A stretch of DNA of 5,929 nucleotides from Pseudomonadota bacterium (GCA_947474905.1 CANJKQ010000077.1:1-5929); one strand, 5' to 3'. Numbered from the stretch's first letter, positions 1 through 5,864 are shown. A program made the numbers and translations. Notes: generated from the letters alone by a model not told the origin.

Positions 1-2
1 CG

Positions 3-278
3 CCCGCCGAGAAGGAGCGCGGCGGCCGTCGCCGCACCGTCGCCAGCGCCAATCCCGTTGATGACCCGTTATTTGAGGCGCTGCGGGCCAAGCGTCGCGA
101 ACTGGCGCAGGCGGCGGGCGTGCCGCCCTATGTGATTTTCCACGACGCGGTGTTGCGCGAGATGGCAGCGCTCCGCCCCACCAGCCGGGCAGCGATGGCG
201 GCGATCACCGGCGTGGGCGAACGCAAGCTTGATGCCTATGGTGACGCGTTTCTCGCGGTGGTGCGCGATAGTGAGTGA
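3..278 (+). CDS. recQ: RecQ-family ATP-dependent DNA helicase, C-terminal HRDC domain (partial, 5' end outside window)
   Basis: Only the last 91 codons are present, in the frame beginning at base 3 and ending at TGA 276-278. RecQ is a 3'-5' DNA helicase of recombination and replication-fork repair. The helicase and zinc-binding/winged-helix parts lie outside the window. A basic linker (PAEKERGGRRRTVAS) is followed by an HRDC domain. It begins near PLFEALRAKRRELAQAAGVP, continues with the motif PPYVIFHDAVLREMA, and ends with the hairpin-helix-like GVGERKLDAYGDAFL. HRDC domains are helical modules that bind DNA and modulate the helicase. RNase D also carries HRDC, but VPPYVIFHD plus a terminal GVGERKLDAYG just before the stop is the usual RecQ ending. 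The downstream gene is 65 nt away, so co-transcription is possible but not shown. Confidence 0.86.
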   Translation, partial: PAEKERGGRRRTVASANPVDDPLFEALRAKRRELAQAAGVPPYVIFHDAVLREMAALRPTSRAAMAAITGVGERKLDAYGDAFLAVVRDSE

Positions 279-330
279 CTTGCACCGGCCTGCTTGAACG
301 GTGAAATAGGGTGATCCTCCCCGTTCACGG

Positions 331-336
331 GAAGGA
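331..336 (+). promoter_or_regulatory. Ribosome binding site that fixes the start of the DUF442 gene
   Basis: GAAGGA lies 7 nt before ATG 344 and matches the anti-Shine-Dalgarno end of 16S rRNA. The open frame also has an earlier GTG at 311, but no purine-rich site of similar quality stands in front of that codon. I therefore place the start at 344. Confidence 0.6.
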
Positions 337-343
337 TTTGGAG

Positions 344-790
344 ATGCGAATAGTGGACGTGCGCAAACTCGACGACAGCATTTCGGTCGCGCCGCAGATC
401 GGCCCTGCCGACGTTACAGCGCTGGCCGCGATGGGCTTCACCGCGATCATCAATAACCGCCCCGATGGCGAGGAAATGGGCCAGCCCGACGGCGCCGCGA
501 TCGAGGCGGTCGCGACCACGCTTGGCGTTGATTATGTCGCCATTCCCGTCACCCATGCGGGCTTTTCGCACCCCCAGCTCGATGCCTTCGCCGCCGCGAT
601 GGCCGCCGCCCAGGGCCCGGTGCTCGCTTATTGCCGATCGGGCACGCGCAGCTGCAATCTCTGGGCGCTGGCCATGGCCAAGCAGGGCGCCGATCCCGAG
701 GCGTTGACCGCCAAGGCCGCAGCGGCGGGTTATGACCTGTCGGGCATTCGCCTGATGCTTGACCAATTAAGCGCGGGCGCGCGGGGATAA
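344..790 (+). CDS. DUF442 / TIGR01244-type rhodanese-phosphatase fold protein (putative sulfurtransferase)
   Basis: The 148-residue protein has the compact tyrosine-phosphatase-like fold of the DUF442 family, also found as the N-terminal part of Blh (beta-lactamase-hydrolase-like) proteins. Typical landmarks are the early segment SVAPQIGPADVTALAAMGF (about 14-32), the conserved INNRPDGE (36-43), and the catalytic loop YCRSGTRS with Cys97. The loop is Cys-X4-Arg, one residue shorter than the CX5R loop of protein tyrosine phosphatases and like the six-residue loop of rhodaneses. This favours persulfide/sulfur transfer over phosphatase activity, although neither is proven. No signal peptide or membrane segment is visible, so it should be cytoplasmic. 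ATG 344 is preferred to GTG 311 because GAAGGA sits 7 nt before it. The next gene starts 7 nt after the stop, so the two are probably co-transcribed. No lactamase-like sulfur dioxygenase domain is fused or adjacent. Confidence 0.82.
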   Translation: MRIVDVRKLDDSISVAPQIGPADVTALAAMGFTAIINNRPDGEEMGQPDGAAIEAVATTLGVDYVAIPVTHAGFSHPQLDAFAAAMAAAQGPVLAYCRSGTRSCNLWALAMAKQGADPEALTAKAAAAGYDLSGIRLMLDQLSAGARG

Positions 791-797
791 GCCGGTC

Positions 798-1187
798 ATG
801 AGCATGGCGCAGATCGTTATTTCGGTGCTCGGCGTGTTTGGTCTTGCGCTCGTCGCGCGACTGCTCAAGCTGGGCGAAAGCAAGATCACTGGCCCGGACG
901 ATGCGGCGCGGCGCGCGGAAGAGCTGCTGGCGGGCTTTGTCGCGCGCCGGGCGATCGTCAGCCGGGATGGCGGTGCGGCGCTGGTGGCAGGCAACGGCAC
1001 CGTCGCCGTGCTGAAGCGCCACGGCGCGCGCGTCGCCGCCCGCCGGTTGGTGCCGCCCTTGCGGATGACCGACGTGCCTGAGGGCATTCGCATCGATACC
1101 GGTGAGCGGTTGTTCGGCGCGGTTACGCTCGTCGGCATTTATCCCGATGATGCACGCGCGCTGGAAGCGCCATTGACACTGGTGTAA
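798..1187 (+). CDS. Small single-pass membrane protein of unknown function
   Basis: I do not recognise a named family. The 129-residue product begins with one hydrophobic segment (about residues 4-22, QIVISVLGVFGLALVARLL). A mostly soluble domain rich in Arg and Ala follows. It contains a helical stretch (about 34-52), then alternating strand-like segments with GGAALVAGNGTVAVLKRHG (about 58-76), ARRLVPPLR (81-89) and IRIDTGERLFGAVTLVG (97-113). The regular beta pattern and charge suggest a folded cytoplasmic or periplasmic domain tethered to the inner membrane. Codon use is like that of its neighbours, which supports a real gene. ATG 798 has a modest GGGGA 10 nt upstream, and the alternative ATG 804 is farther from it. 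The gene lies 7 nt after the DUF442 gene and 11 nt before the hydroxylase, so it is probably part of the same transcript. Its role in that set is unknown. Confidence 0.7.
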   Translation: MSMAQIVISVLGVFGLALVARLLKLGESKITGPDDAARRAEELLAGFVARRAIVSRDGGAALVAGNGTVAVLKRHGARVAARRLVPPLRMTDVPEGIRIDTGERLFGAVTLVGIYPDDARALEAPLTLV

Positions 1188-1198
1188 GCATCATCGCC

Positions 1199-2173
1199 GT
1201 GACGCCGCCCCATCTGCCCGATCCCGTTCAATATGCCGTCCCGGCGTTCATTCTGCTGGTGCTGGCGGAAATGATGGTCGCGTGGCGGCGCAACCGCGAT
1301 CGTTATGAGCCGCGCGATACGCTCACCTCGCTCAGCCTCGGCTTTGGCAGCACGGTGGCCGGGGTGATTACAGGCGGCATGGTCTATGCCTTGATGGCGT
1401 GGCTGTACCAGTTCCGGCTCTTCACCATCGGGTGGGCCTGGTATTGGTTTCTGGCCTGTTTCGTCCTTGACGACCTGGCCTATTACGCTTTCCATCGCAG
1501 CGCGCACCGCGTCCGCTGGTTCTGGGCGAGCCATGTCATCCACCATTCGAGCCAGCATTATAATCTGTCCACCGCGCTCCGGCAGACCTGGACGGGGGTG
1601 ATCTCGGCGACGTTCCTGTTCCGCTGGCCGCTGGTGCTGCTGGGGTTTCACCCGGCGATGATCGTGTTCGTCGGCGGCATCAACCTCATCTACCAATTCT
1701 GGATCCATACCGAGGTCATTGACCGGATGCCGCGCTGGTTTGAAGCGATCATGAACACGCCGTCGCACCACCGCGTCCACCACGCGATCAACCCGCGCTA
1801 TCTCGACAGCAATTATGCCGGCGTGTTCATCATCTGGGACCGGCTGTTCGGCAGCTTCGTGGCCGAACGCACCGATGACCCGCCGGTCTATGGCATCGTC
1901 AAACAATTGGGCAGCTTCAACCTCCTCTGGGCAGCGACGCATGAATGGGTCGGCATCGTGCGCGACCTTTGGGCAGCGCCGGGCTGGCGTGCCAAACTAG
2001 GCTATGCGCTGCGGCCGCCCGGCTGGAGCCATGACGGCAGCCGCGATACATCCGAGACAATCAAAATGCGCTGGGCAGCGACTCGCGCCGAACGGGAGCA
2101 GGGTGAATGGAAGAGGCCGATATCGTCGTCATCGGGGGCGGATCAGGCGGCAGCGCCGTCGCCGGCCGGTTAA
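1199..2173 (+). CDS. Fatty acid hydroxylase / sterol desaturase superfamily di-iron membrane enzyme
   Basis: The 324-residue integral membrane protein carries the full histidine set of this superfamily: H99-RSA-H103, H112-VI-H115-H116 with H120, H170, and H190-H191-RV-H194-H195. These residues bind a non-haem di-iron centre that uses O2 to hydroxylate or desaturate lipid-like substrates. Hydrophobic segments lie near residues 11-28, 44-70, 76-97 and 133-166. The WDRLFGSF and DDPPVYGIV stretches after the last His box are typical of bacterial members. The start is a GTG with no clear Shine-Dalgarno, 11 nt after the previous stop, so translational coupling is likely. The next Met (residue 25) would remove the first membrane segment. 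The last ~22 residues (WKRPISSSSGADQAAAPSPAG region) are read from DNA that in another frame encodes the FAD-binding motif of the next gene. They look like an unselected tail. The substrate could be a sterol/hopanoid, fatty acid, ether lipid or carotenoid; I cannot choose. Confidence 0.88.
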   Translation: MTPPHLPDPVQYAVPAFILLVLAEMMVAWRRNRDRYEPRDTLTSLSLGFGSTVAGVITGGMVYALMAWLYQFRLFTIGWAWYWFLACFVLDDLAYYAFHRSAHRVRWFWASHVIHHSSQHYNLSTALRQTWTGVISATFLFRWPLVLLGFHPAMIVFVGGINLIYQFWIHTEVIDRMPRWFEAIMNTPSHHRVHHAINPRYLDSNYAGVFIIWDRLFGSFVAERTDDPPVYGIVKQLGSFNLLWAATHEWVGIVRDLWAAPGWRAKLGYALRPPGWSHDGSRDTSETIKMRWAATRAEREQGEWKRPISSSSGADQAAAPSPAG

Positions 2174-3696
2174 GCGAGGACGGCCGATACAGCGTCGCGG
2201 TGCTCGAGGCGGGCGGCCGCAACACCGGCTATCGCACGATCATCCCGGGCTTTCTCGCGTTCCAGACGCCCAAGACCAATTGGCAGTTTGAAACCGTGCC
2301 CCAGGCCGGGCTGAACGGCCGGCGCGGCTATCAACCGCGTGGCAAGGGGCTGGGCGGCTCATCGGCCATCAACGCCATGCTTTATGTGCGCGGCAATCGC
2401 TGGGACTATGATAACTGGGCGAAAATGGGCTGCCCGGGCTGGTCCTATGACGAGGTGCTGCCCTATTTCAAACGCGCCGAGCATAATGTGCGGGGCGGTG
2501 ACGCCTATCATGGTGATGACGGCCCGCTTTGGGTCTCAGACCAGATGACGCCCAATCCCGGCGCGCTCGACTTCATTGAAGCAGGAGCGAGCCTGCAAAT
2601 CCCGCGCAATGACGATTTCAACGGCGAGCGGCAGGAGGGCATCGGCCTCTACCAGGTCACCCAGAAGCGCGGCGAGCGCTGGAGCGCGGCGCGCGCCTAT
2701 CTTGAGCCCAATCGCTATCGCGACACGCTCAACATCCTGACCGGTGTCACGGTCGAGCGGGTGCTGATGGATGCGGGCCGCGCCTGGGGCGTTGCCTATC
2801 TGCAAGGCGGCCAGCAGAAGCAGATCAGGGCGCGGCGCGCGGTGGTGCTGGCGGGCGGCGTGTTTGGCACGGCGCAAGTGCTGATGCTGTCGGGCATCGG
2901 GCCGGGCGACCATCTGCGCGAAATGGGGCTGCCCGTGGTGGTCAATCGCCCGGCGGTGGGCGGCAATCTGCAGGACCATCTCGACTATGTCGCGTCCTAT
3001 GAGACCAAGGATCGCACCTTCCTTGGCCAGACGCTGATCGGCACGCTCAAAACGGGGGCCGAGCTGCTCCGCTGGTTCCGCACCCGCGAAGGCGCCTGGG
3101 CGACGCCCTATGCCGAAAGCGGCGCCTTTCTGAAGGTCGATCCCGACAGCCCGTGCCCCGATGTGCAGCTCCACTTCGTCATCGCGCCGCTGGAGGACCA
3201 TGGCCGCACCGCGGTGAAGGCGCATGGTTTTTCCGGCCATGTCTGCGTGCTGCGCCCGGAAAGCACCGGCACGGTGCGGCTGGGGTCGATCGACGCGCGC
3301 GACACGCCGCTGATCGATCCCAACTTCCTGTCGGACCGGCGCGACGTCGACCTGATGATCAAGGGCATCAAGGCGATGTACCGCATCCTGGAAACGCCGC
3401 CGATGACCAAATATCAGGGCAAGGACCGTTACCCGATCAACCTTGACGATGATGCCGATATCGAACGGCTGATCCGGGCGCGGTCGGACACGATCTATCA
3501 CCCCGTCGGCACCGCCCGCATGGGTTCGGACGACGAGGCGGTGTGCGATCCCAAATTGCGCGTGCGCGGGGTGGACGGGCTCTACATCGCCGATGCCTCG
3601 ATCATGCCCAAGCTGGTCAGCGGCAACACCAATGCGCCCTCAATCATGATCGGCGAACGCGCAGCGGATTTCATCAAGGCGGACCTGGCGGCTTAA
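2107..3696 (+). CDS. GMC-family FAD-dependent oxidoreductase (choline/alcohol dehydrogenase-like)
   Basis: The 529-residue protein has the length and all landmarks of glucose-methanol-choline oxidoreductases. These are a Rossmann FAD motif at the N-terminus (VVIGGGSGGSA, G10-x-G12-xx-G15), an acidic residue closing strand 2 (VLEAGG, Glu34), and GMC signature 1 (GKGLGGSSAINAMLYVRG, 79-96). The remainder are GERWSAARAYLEP (189-201), signature 2 (GGVFGTAQVLMLSGIG, 250-265), GGNLQDHL (285-292) and the C-terminal catalytic block. His465 (YHPVGTARMG) and Asn509 (SGNTNAPSIMIGE) correspond to the His/Asn pair that takes the proton during alcohol oxidation. No signal peptide is visible, so the enzyme is probably cytoplasmic. 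The start at ATG 2107 is firm on the 5' side: an in-frame TGA (2104-2106) directly precedes it, and GGGAG lies 8 nt upstream. No betaine genes are nearby, so a betA label is not justified. The preceding hydroxylase suggests an alcohol derived from a lipid or terpenoid as substrate, which is inference. Confidence 0.9.
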   Translation: MEEADIVVIGGGSGGSAVAGRLSEDGRYSVAVLEAGGRNTGYRTIIPGFLAFQTPKTNWQFETVPQAGLNGRRGYQPRGKGLGGSSAINAMLYVRGNRWDYDNWAKMGCPGWSYDEVLPYFKRAEHNVRGGDAYHGDDGPLWVSDQMTPNPGALDFIEAGASLQIPRNDDFNGERQEGIGLYQVTQKRGERWSAARAYLEPNRYRDTLNILTGVTVERVLMDAGRAWGVAYLQGGQQKQIRARRAVVLAGGVFGTAQVLMLSGIGPGDHLREMGLPVVVNRPAVGGNLQDHLDYVASYETKDRTFLGQTLIGTLKTGAELLRWFRTREGAWATPYAESGAFLKVDPDSPCPDVQLHFVIAPLEDHGRTAVKAHGFSGHVCVLRPESTGTVRLGSIDARDTPLIDPNFLSDRRDVDLMIKGIKAMYRILETPPMTKYQGKDRYPINLDDDADIERLIRARSDTIYHPVGTARMGSDDEAVCDPKLRVRGVDGLYIADASIMPKLVSGNTNAPSIMIGERAADFIKADLAA

Positions 3697-3721
3697 CGGT
3701 ACGCAGCCCGGCTTCTCTCAA

Positions 3722-3804
3722 CCGTCATTGCGAGGAGCGTCGCGACGAAGCAATCCATGTCACTCGAAAGGAGTTGGATTGCTTCGCTTCGCTCGCAATG
3801 ACGG
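3722..3804. repeat. 83-bp interrupted palindromic repeat (REP/MITE-like intergenic element)
   Basis: The left arm (3722-3757) begins CCGTCATTGCGAG and ends GAAGCAATCCA. The right arm (3775-3804) is its reverse complement apart from about 6 extra bases in the left arm around 3735-3745. A 17-nt spacer separates them. The element lies 26 nt after the GMC stop codon. CGTCATTGCGAG...GAAGCAATCC palindromes recur between genes in many alphaproteobacteria and other bacteria (from memory, not searched). No protein is encoded. A long cruciform or RNA stem could stabilise or end the upstream transcript, but no T-run follows. Confidence 0.78.
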
Positions 3805-3826
3805 ATCGAGCAGCAACCAGCCCGTC

Positions 3827-3846
3827 ATGCCAGCGAAAGCTGGCAT
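3827..3846. repeat. Short perfect inverted repeat with GAAA loop
   Basis: ATGCCAGC (3827-3834) and GCTGGCAT (3839-3846) pair over 8 bp around a GAAA loop. It is preceded by CCCGTC, giving the CCGTCATGCCAGCGAAAGC form common among intergenic repeats of this bacterial group (recollection). As RNA from the + strand it would be a GNRA-capped hairpin. No T-run follows, so it is not a standard terminator. Confidence 0.65.
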
Positions 3847-3880
3847 CGTTTGTTAGAGAAGGAAGCGCCCGTGGCTCGCG

Positions 3881-3900
3881 ACCCCGGCTTTTGCCGGGGT
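3881..3900. repeat. Perfect inverted repeat, 8-bp GC stem with TTTT loop
   Basis: ACCCCGGC (3881-3888) and GCCGGGGT (3893-3900) are exact reverse complements around TTTT. It resembles the CCCCGGC...GCCGGGG half-elements scattered between genes in sphingomonads (recollection). It may aid termination of the upstream + strand operon, but there is no following T-run on either strand. Confidence 0.62.
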
Positions 3901-3905
3901 TGATT

Positions 3906-3935
3906 GGCGACCCCGCGCCCCACGCGGGTCACGCC
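3906..3935. repeat. Imperfect inverted repeat
   Basis: GGCG (3906-3909) pairs with CGCC (3932-3935), and CCCGCG (3912-3917) with CGCGGG (3923-3928). Small bulges separate the two helices, and the loop is CCCCA (3918-3922). It lies directly beside the A-rich end of the amtB terminator. It may belong to the same repeat cluster or act as a back-up structure. Confidence 0.45.
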
Positions 3936-3969
3936 AATAAAAAAAGGCCGGTGACTTTCGCCACCGGCC
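3936..3969 (-). terminator. Rho-independent terminator of the glnK-amtB operon
   Basis: Read on the minus strand, an 8-bp perfect stem (GGCCGGTG/CACCGGCC, bases 3969-3962 and 3953-3946) with an 8-nt loop is followed at once by TTTTTTT (3945-3939) and ATT. It starts 57 nt after the amtB stop codon. A GC-rich stem with a seven-T run is a textbook intrinsic terminator. It works for minus-strand transcripts only, because the + strand has no T-run after the stem. Confidence 0.88.
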
Positions 3970-3996
3970 AGTGCGTCCGCAGGAGGAACGCCTTGA

Positions 3997-4019
3997 GGGG
4001 CGGGCAGCGCGCCCGCCCC
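3997..4019 (-). other. Perfect 9-bp stem-loop in the amtB 3' untranslated region
   Basis: GGGGCGGGC (3997-4005) and GCCCGCCCC (4011-4019) are exact reverse complements around a 5-nt loop, 7 nt beyond the amtB stop codon. No T-run follows, so it is not itself an intrinsic terminator. It could slow ribosome or polymerase movement or protect the mRNA 3' end ahead of the true terminator. Function is inferred. Confidence 0.6.
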
Positions 4020-4026
4020 AATTCGG

Positions 4027-5487
4027 TCAATAATGATAGGCGCGCTCGCCATGCTCGGCGATGTCGAGGCCTTCAAGCTCAACATCCTTGCTGACGCGCA
4101 TGCCCCAGGTCTTGTCGATCAGCAGGAACAGCACCGCCGCGCCAATGCCCGACCACAGCAGCGTCAGCCCGACGGCCCAGGCTTGCGTGGTCACCTGGCC
4201 CAGCATGTCGTAGGGGCCGGCGACCAGCGTTCCGGGCTTCGACGCATAATCGGCAGTGCCCTGGCCACCGAGCTGTGGTGAGTCGAGCACGCCGGTCAGC
4301 AGCGCGCCGGTGATGCCGCCGATGCAGTGGACGCCGAACACGTCGAGGCTGTCGTCATAGCCGAACTTGCCCTTCACCCAGCTGACGAAGAAGAAGCAGA
4401 TCGGCGATACGAGCAGGCCCAGCACCACCGATCCCATCGGCCCGGCATAGCCCGAGGCGGGCGTCACCGCGACCAGCCCGGCAACCACGCCCGACGCCGC
4501 GCCCAGCAGCGAGGGCTTGCCGCGAACGAACTGCTCGGTCAGCAGCCAGGAAAGCCCCGCCGCTGCGGTCGCGACCATCGTATTGATGAAGGCAACTGCC
4601 GTGACGCCGTTCGATTCGAGGTTCGATCCGGCGTTGAAGCCAAACCAGCCGACCCACAACAGGCTGGCGCCGATCATGGTCATGGTCAGCGAGTGCGGCG
4701 GCATCGGCTCCTTGGGGAAGCCGACGCGCTTGCCGAGCAGCACGGCGAGCACCAGCCCGGTAATGCCCGCGTTGATGTGCACCACGGTGCCGCCGGCAAA
4801 ATCAAGCGCGCCCCATTGGAACAGCTTGCCCGCATCGTTGTTGACCGCGTCGAGCGCGTCCTTGCCTTTCAGCGCGGCGGCGGCAACGGTATCGGGCCCG
4901 CCCCAATACCACACCATATGCGCGATCGGGAAATAGACGAGCGTTACCCAGAGCGCGGTGAACAGCATCAGCGGCGAGAATTTCACCCGTTCCGCAACTG
5001 ACCCCACGAACAGCGCCGGGGTAATCATCGCAAACGTCATCTGGAAACAGATATAGACATATTCGGGGATGTAGACGCCGTTGGAAAAGGTCGCCGCCTG
5101 GCTGTTGGCATCGACCCCGATCAACGCGACTTTGGAGGTGCCGCCGAAAAAGGCGCCGAGGAAGGTGCCCCATTGCGCGCCGCTGGTGAATGTCTCCGAA
5201 TAGCCCCAGGTGACCCAGATCACGCCGACCATGCAGACAATCATCAGCACCTGGGTCAGCACGCTCAGCATGTTCTTGGTGCGCACCAGGCCGCCATAGA
5301 ACAGCGCGAGGCCCGGCACCGACATCATCAGCACCAGCAATGTGGAGGTCAGCATCCACGCCGTATCGCCCTTGTTCACCGTGGGTGGCGGTATCGGCGA
5401 GGCAGCGGTTGCCGCCTGCGCCCAGGCGGGCAGCGCCGCTGCCGCCGCAACCGCCCCCAGCGCGGCCCATTTCATCCCATGCTTCAT
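4027..5487 (-). CDS. amtB: Ammonium channel/transporter AmtB
   Basis: The 486-residue inner-membrane channel of the Amt/MEP/Rh family takes up ammonium under nitrogen limitation. Met1-Ala25 looks like a cleaved signal peptide (MKHGMKWAALGAV..., AxA site AWAQA), as in other proteobacterial AmtB proteins. About 11 membrane helices follow. The family signature is at 229-254 (DFAGGTVVH...LLGKR). The pore twin histidines are His237 and His387 (VFGVHCIGG). Likely Phe-gate residues are Phe152 and Phe284. The cytoplasmic tail (GMRVSKDVELEGLDIAEHGE) holds the conserved region contacted by GlnK. The gene follows glnK closely and ends before the terminator at 3936-3969. Start choice: ATG 5514, 4 nt after the glnK stop, has no Shine-Dalgarno. 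ATG 5490 and ATG 5487 follow AAGGGGA at 2 and 5 nt. I prefer 5487, but 5490 and 5514 remain possible. The assignment itself is very safe. Confidence 0.95.
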   Translation of the reverse strand: MKHGMKWAALGAVAAAAALPAWAQAATAASPIPPPTVNKGDTAWMLTSTLLVLMMSVPGLALFYGGLVRTKNMLSVLTQVLMIVCMVGVIWVTWGYSETFTSGAQWGTFLGAFFGGTSKVALIGVDANSQAATFSNGVYIPEYVYICFQMTFAMITPALFVGSVAERVKFSPLMLFTALWVTLVYFPIAHMVWYWGGPDTVAAAALKGKDALDAVNNDAGKLFQWGALDFAGGTVVHINAGITGLVLAVLLGKRVGFPKEPMPPHSLTMTMIGASLLWVGWFGFNAGSNLESNGVTAVAFINTMVATAAAGLSWLLTEQFVRGKPSLLGAASGVVAGLVAVTPASGYAGPMGSVVLGLLVSPICFFFVSWVKGKFGYDDSLDVFGVHCIGGITGALLTGVLDSPQLGGQGTADYASKPGTLVAGPYDMLGQVTTQAWAVGLTLLWSGIGAAVLFLLIDKTWGMRVSKDVELEGLDIAEHGERAYHY

Positions 5488-5492
5488 CATTG

Positions 5493-5499
5493 TCCCCTT
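5493..5499 (-). promoter_or_regulatory. Ribosome binding site used to choose the amtB start
   Basis: On the minus strand AAGGGGA precedes two adjacent ATG codons (5490 and 5487). Spacing is 2 nt to the first and 5 nt to the second, so the second fits better. The upstream ATG at 5514 lacks any such site. Confidence 0.55.
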
Positions 5500-5518
5500 G
5501 GCGTTGTCGGTCATGGCG

Positions 5519-5857
5519 TCAGAGCGCCGTCTGGTCGGTTTCGCCGGTGCGGATGCGCACGGCCTGGCCCACATCTAGCACGAAGATCTTGCCGTCGCCG
5601 ATCGCGCCGGTGTTGGCGGCGGTCTGGATGGTTTCGACGACGCGATCGGCAAGGTCGGTTGCGCAGACGATCTCGATCTTGATCTTGGGCACCATGTTGG
5701 TGGTGTATTCGGCGCCGCGATAAATCTCAGTCTGGCCCTTTTGACGGCCAAAGCCTTTCACCTCGGTAACGGTCATGCCGGCGACCCCGATAGCGGTAAG
5801 CGCCTCGCGCACCTCGTCGAGCTTGAAAGGTTTGATGATGGCAATGACGAGTTTCAC
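5519..5857 (-). CDS. glnK: Nitrogen regulatory protein PII (GlnK type)
   Basis: The 112-residue product has exactly the usual PII length. PII trimers sense 2-oxoglutarate and ATP/ADP. In proteobacteria GlnD uridylylates them, and unmodified GlnK docks on AmtB to close it. Visible hallmarks are the N-terminal KLVIAIIKPFKLDEVREAL, the T-loop VKGFGRQKGQTEIYRGAEY with the modification site Tyr51 in the signature YRGAEY (46-51), and the C-terminal signature TGAIGDGKIFVLDV (84-96) with Lys90. Arg101 and Arg103 sit in VRIRTGE. Residue 54 is Asn, as in E. coli GlnK rather than Asp as in GlnB. Together with the downstream amtB this supports glnK. The start is GTG 5857, with AGGGGG 7 nt upstream. An ATG farther up at 5917 lies beyond the sigma-54 promoter, so it cannot be on that transcript. 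Confidence 0.95.
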   Translation of the reverse strand: MKLVIAIIKPFKLDEVREALTAIGVAGMTVTEVKGFGRQKGQTEIYRGAEYTTNMVPKIKIEIVCATDLADRVVETIQTAANTGAIGDGKIFVLDVGQAVRIRTGETDQTAL

Positions 5858-5864
5858 GCAGGCG

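Noticed and set aside
295..327. 7-bp inverted repeat (TGAACGG/CCGTTCA) after recQ as a terminator
   Set aside because: The loop is 19 nt and no T-run follows. The stem is short enough to arise by chance in GC-rich sequence.
311..343. GTG 311 as an earlier start of the DUF442 gene
   Set aside because: It lacks a ribosome site. GAAGGA at 331-336 serves ATG 344, and the extra residues do not look conserved.
1139..1942. Long minus-strand open frame opposite the hydroxylase gene
   Set aside because: Composition is rich in Arg, His, Asp and Pro as expected of the antisense of a GC-rich gene. The + strand frame has clear catalytic motifs.
2536..3501. 321-codon minus-strand open frame opposite the GMC gene
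   Set aside because: Low-information Arg/His/Gln-rich product, and the + strand encodes a complete GMC enzyme over the same bases.
2107..3696. Specific naming as betA (choline dehydrogenase)
   Set aside because: Motifs are those of the whole GMC family. There is no betB, betI or choline transporter nearby, so the substrate is unknown.
3722..3935. CRISPR array or insertion sequence in the repeat region
   Set aside because: The units differ from each other, there is no regular repeat-spacer pattern, and no transposase frame is present.
3980..3995. AGGAGGA followed by TTG on the + strand as a start of a small gene
   Set aside because: The frame has no recognisable coding character, runs into antisense amtB, and overlaps the 3' hairpins.
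3543..4094. Open frame running from inside the GMC gene through the intergenic repeats
   Set aside because: It crosses palindromes and the amtB terminator, has no ribosome site and no domain. The open frame is a by-product of GC-rich repeats.
4327..5001. Long + strand open frame opposite amtB
   Set aside because: Antisense shadow of amtB, with a hydrophilic His/Arg/Gln-rich product and no recognisable domain.
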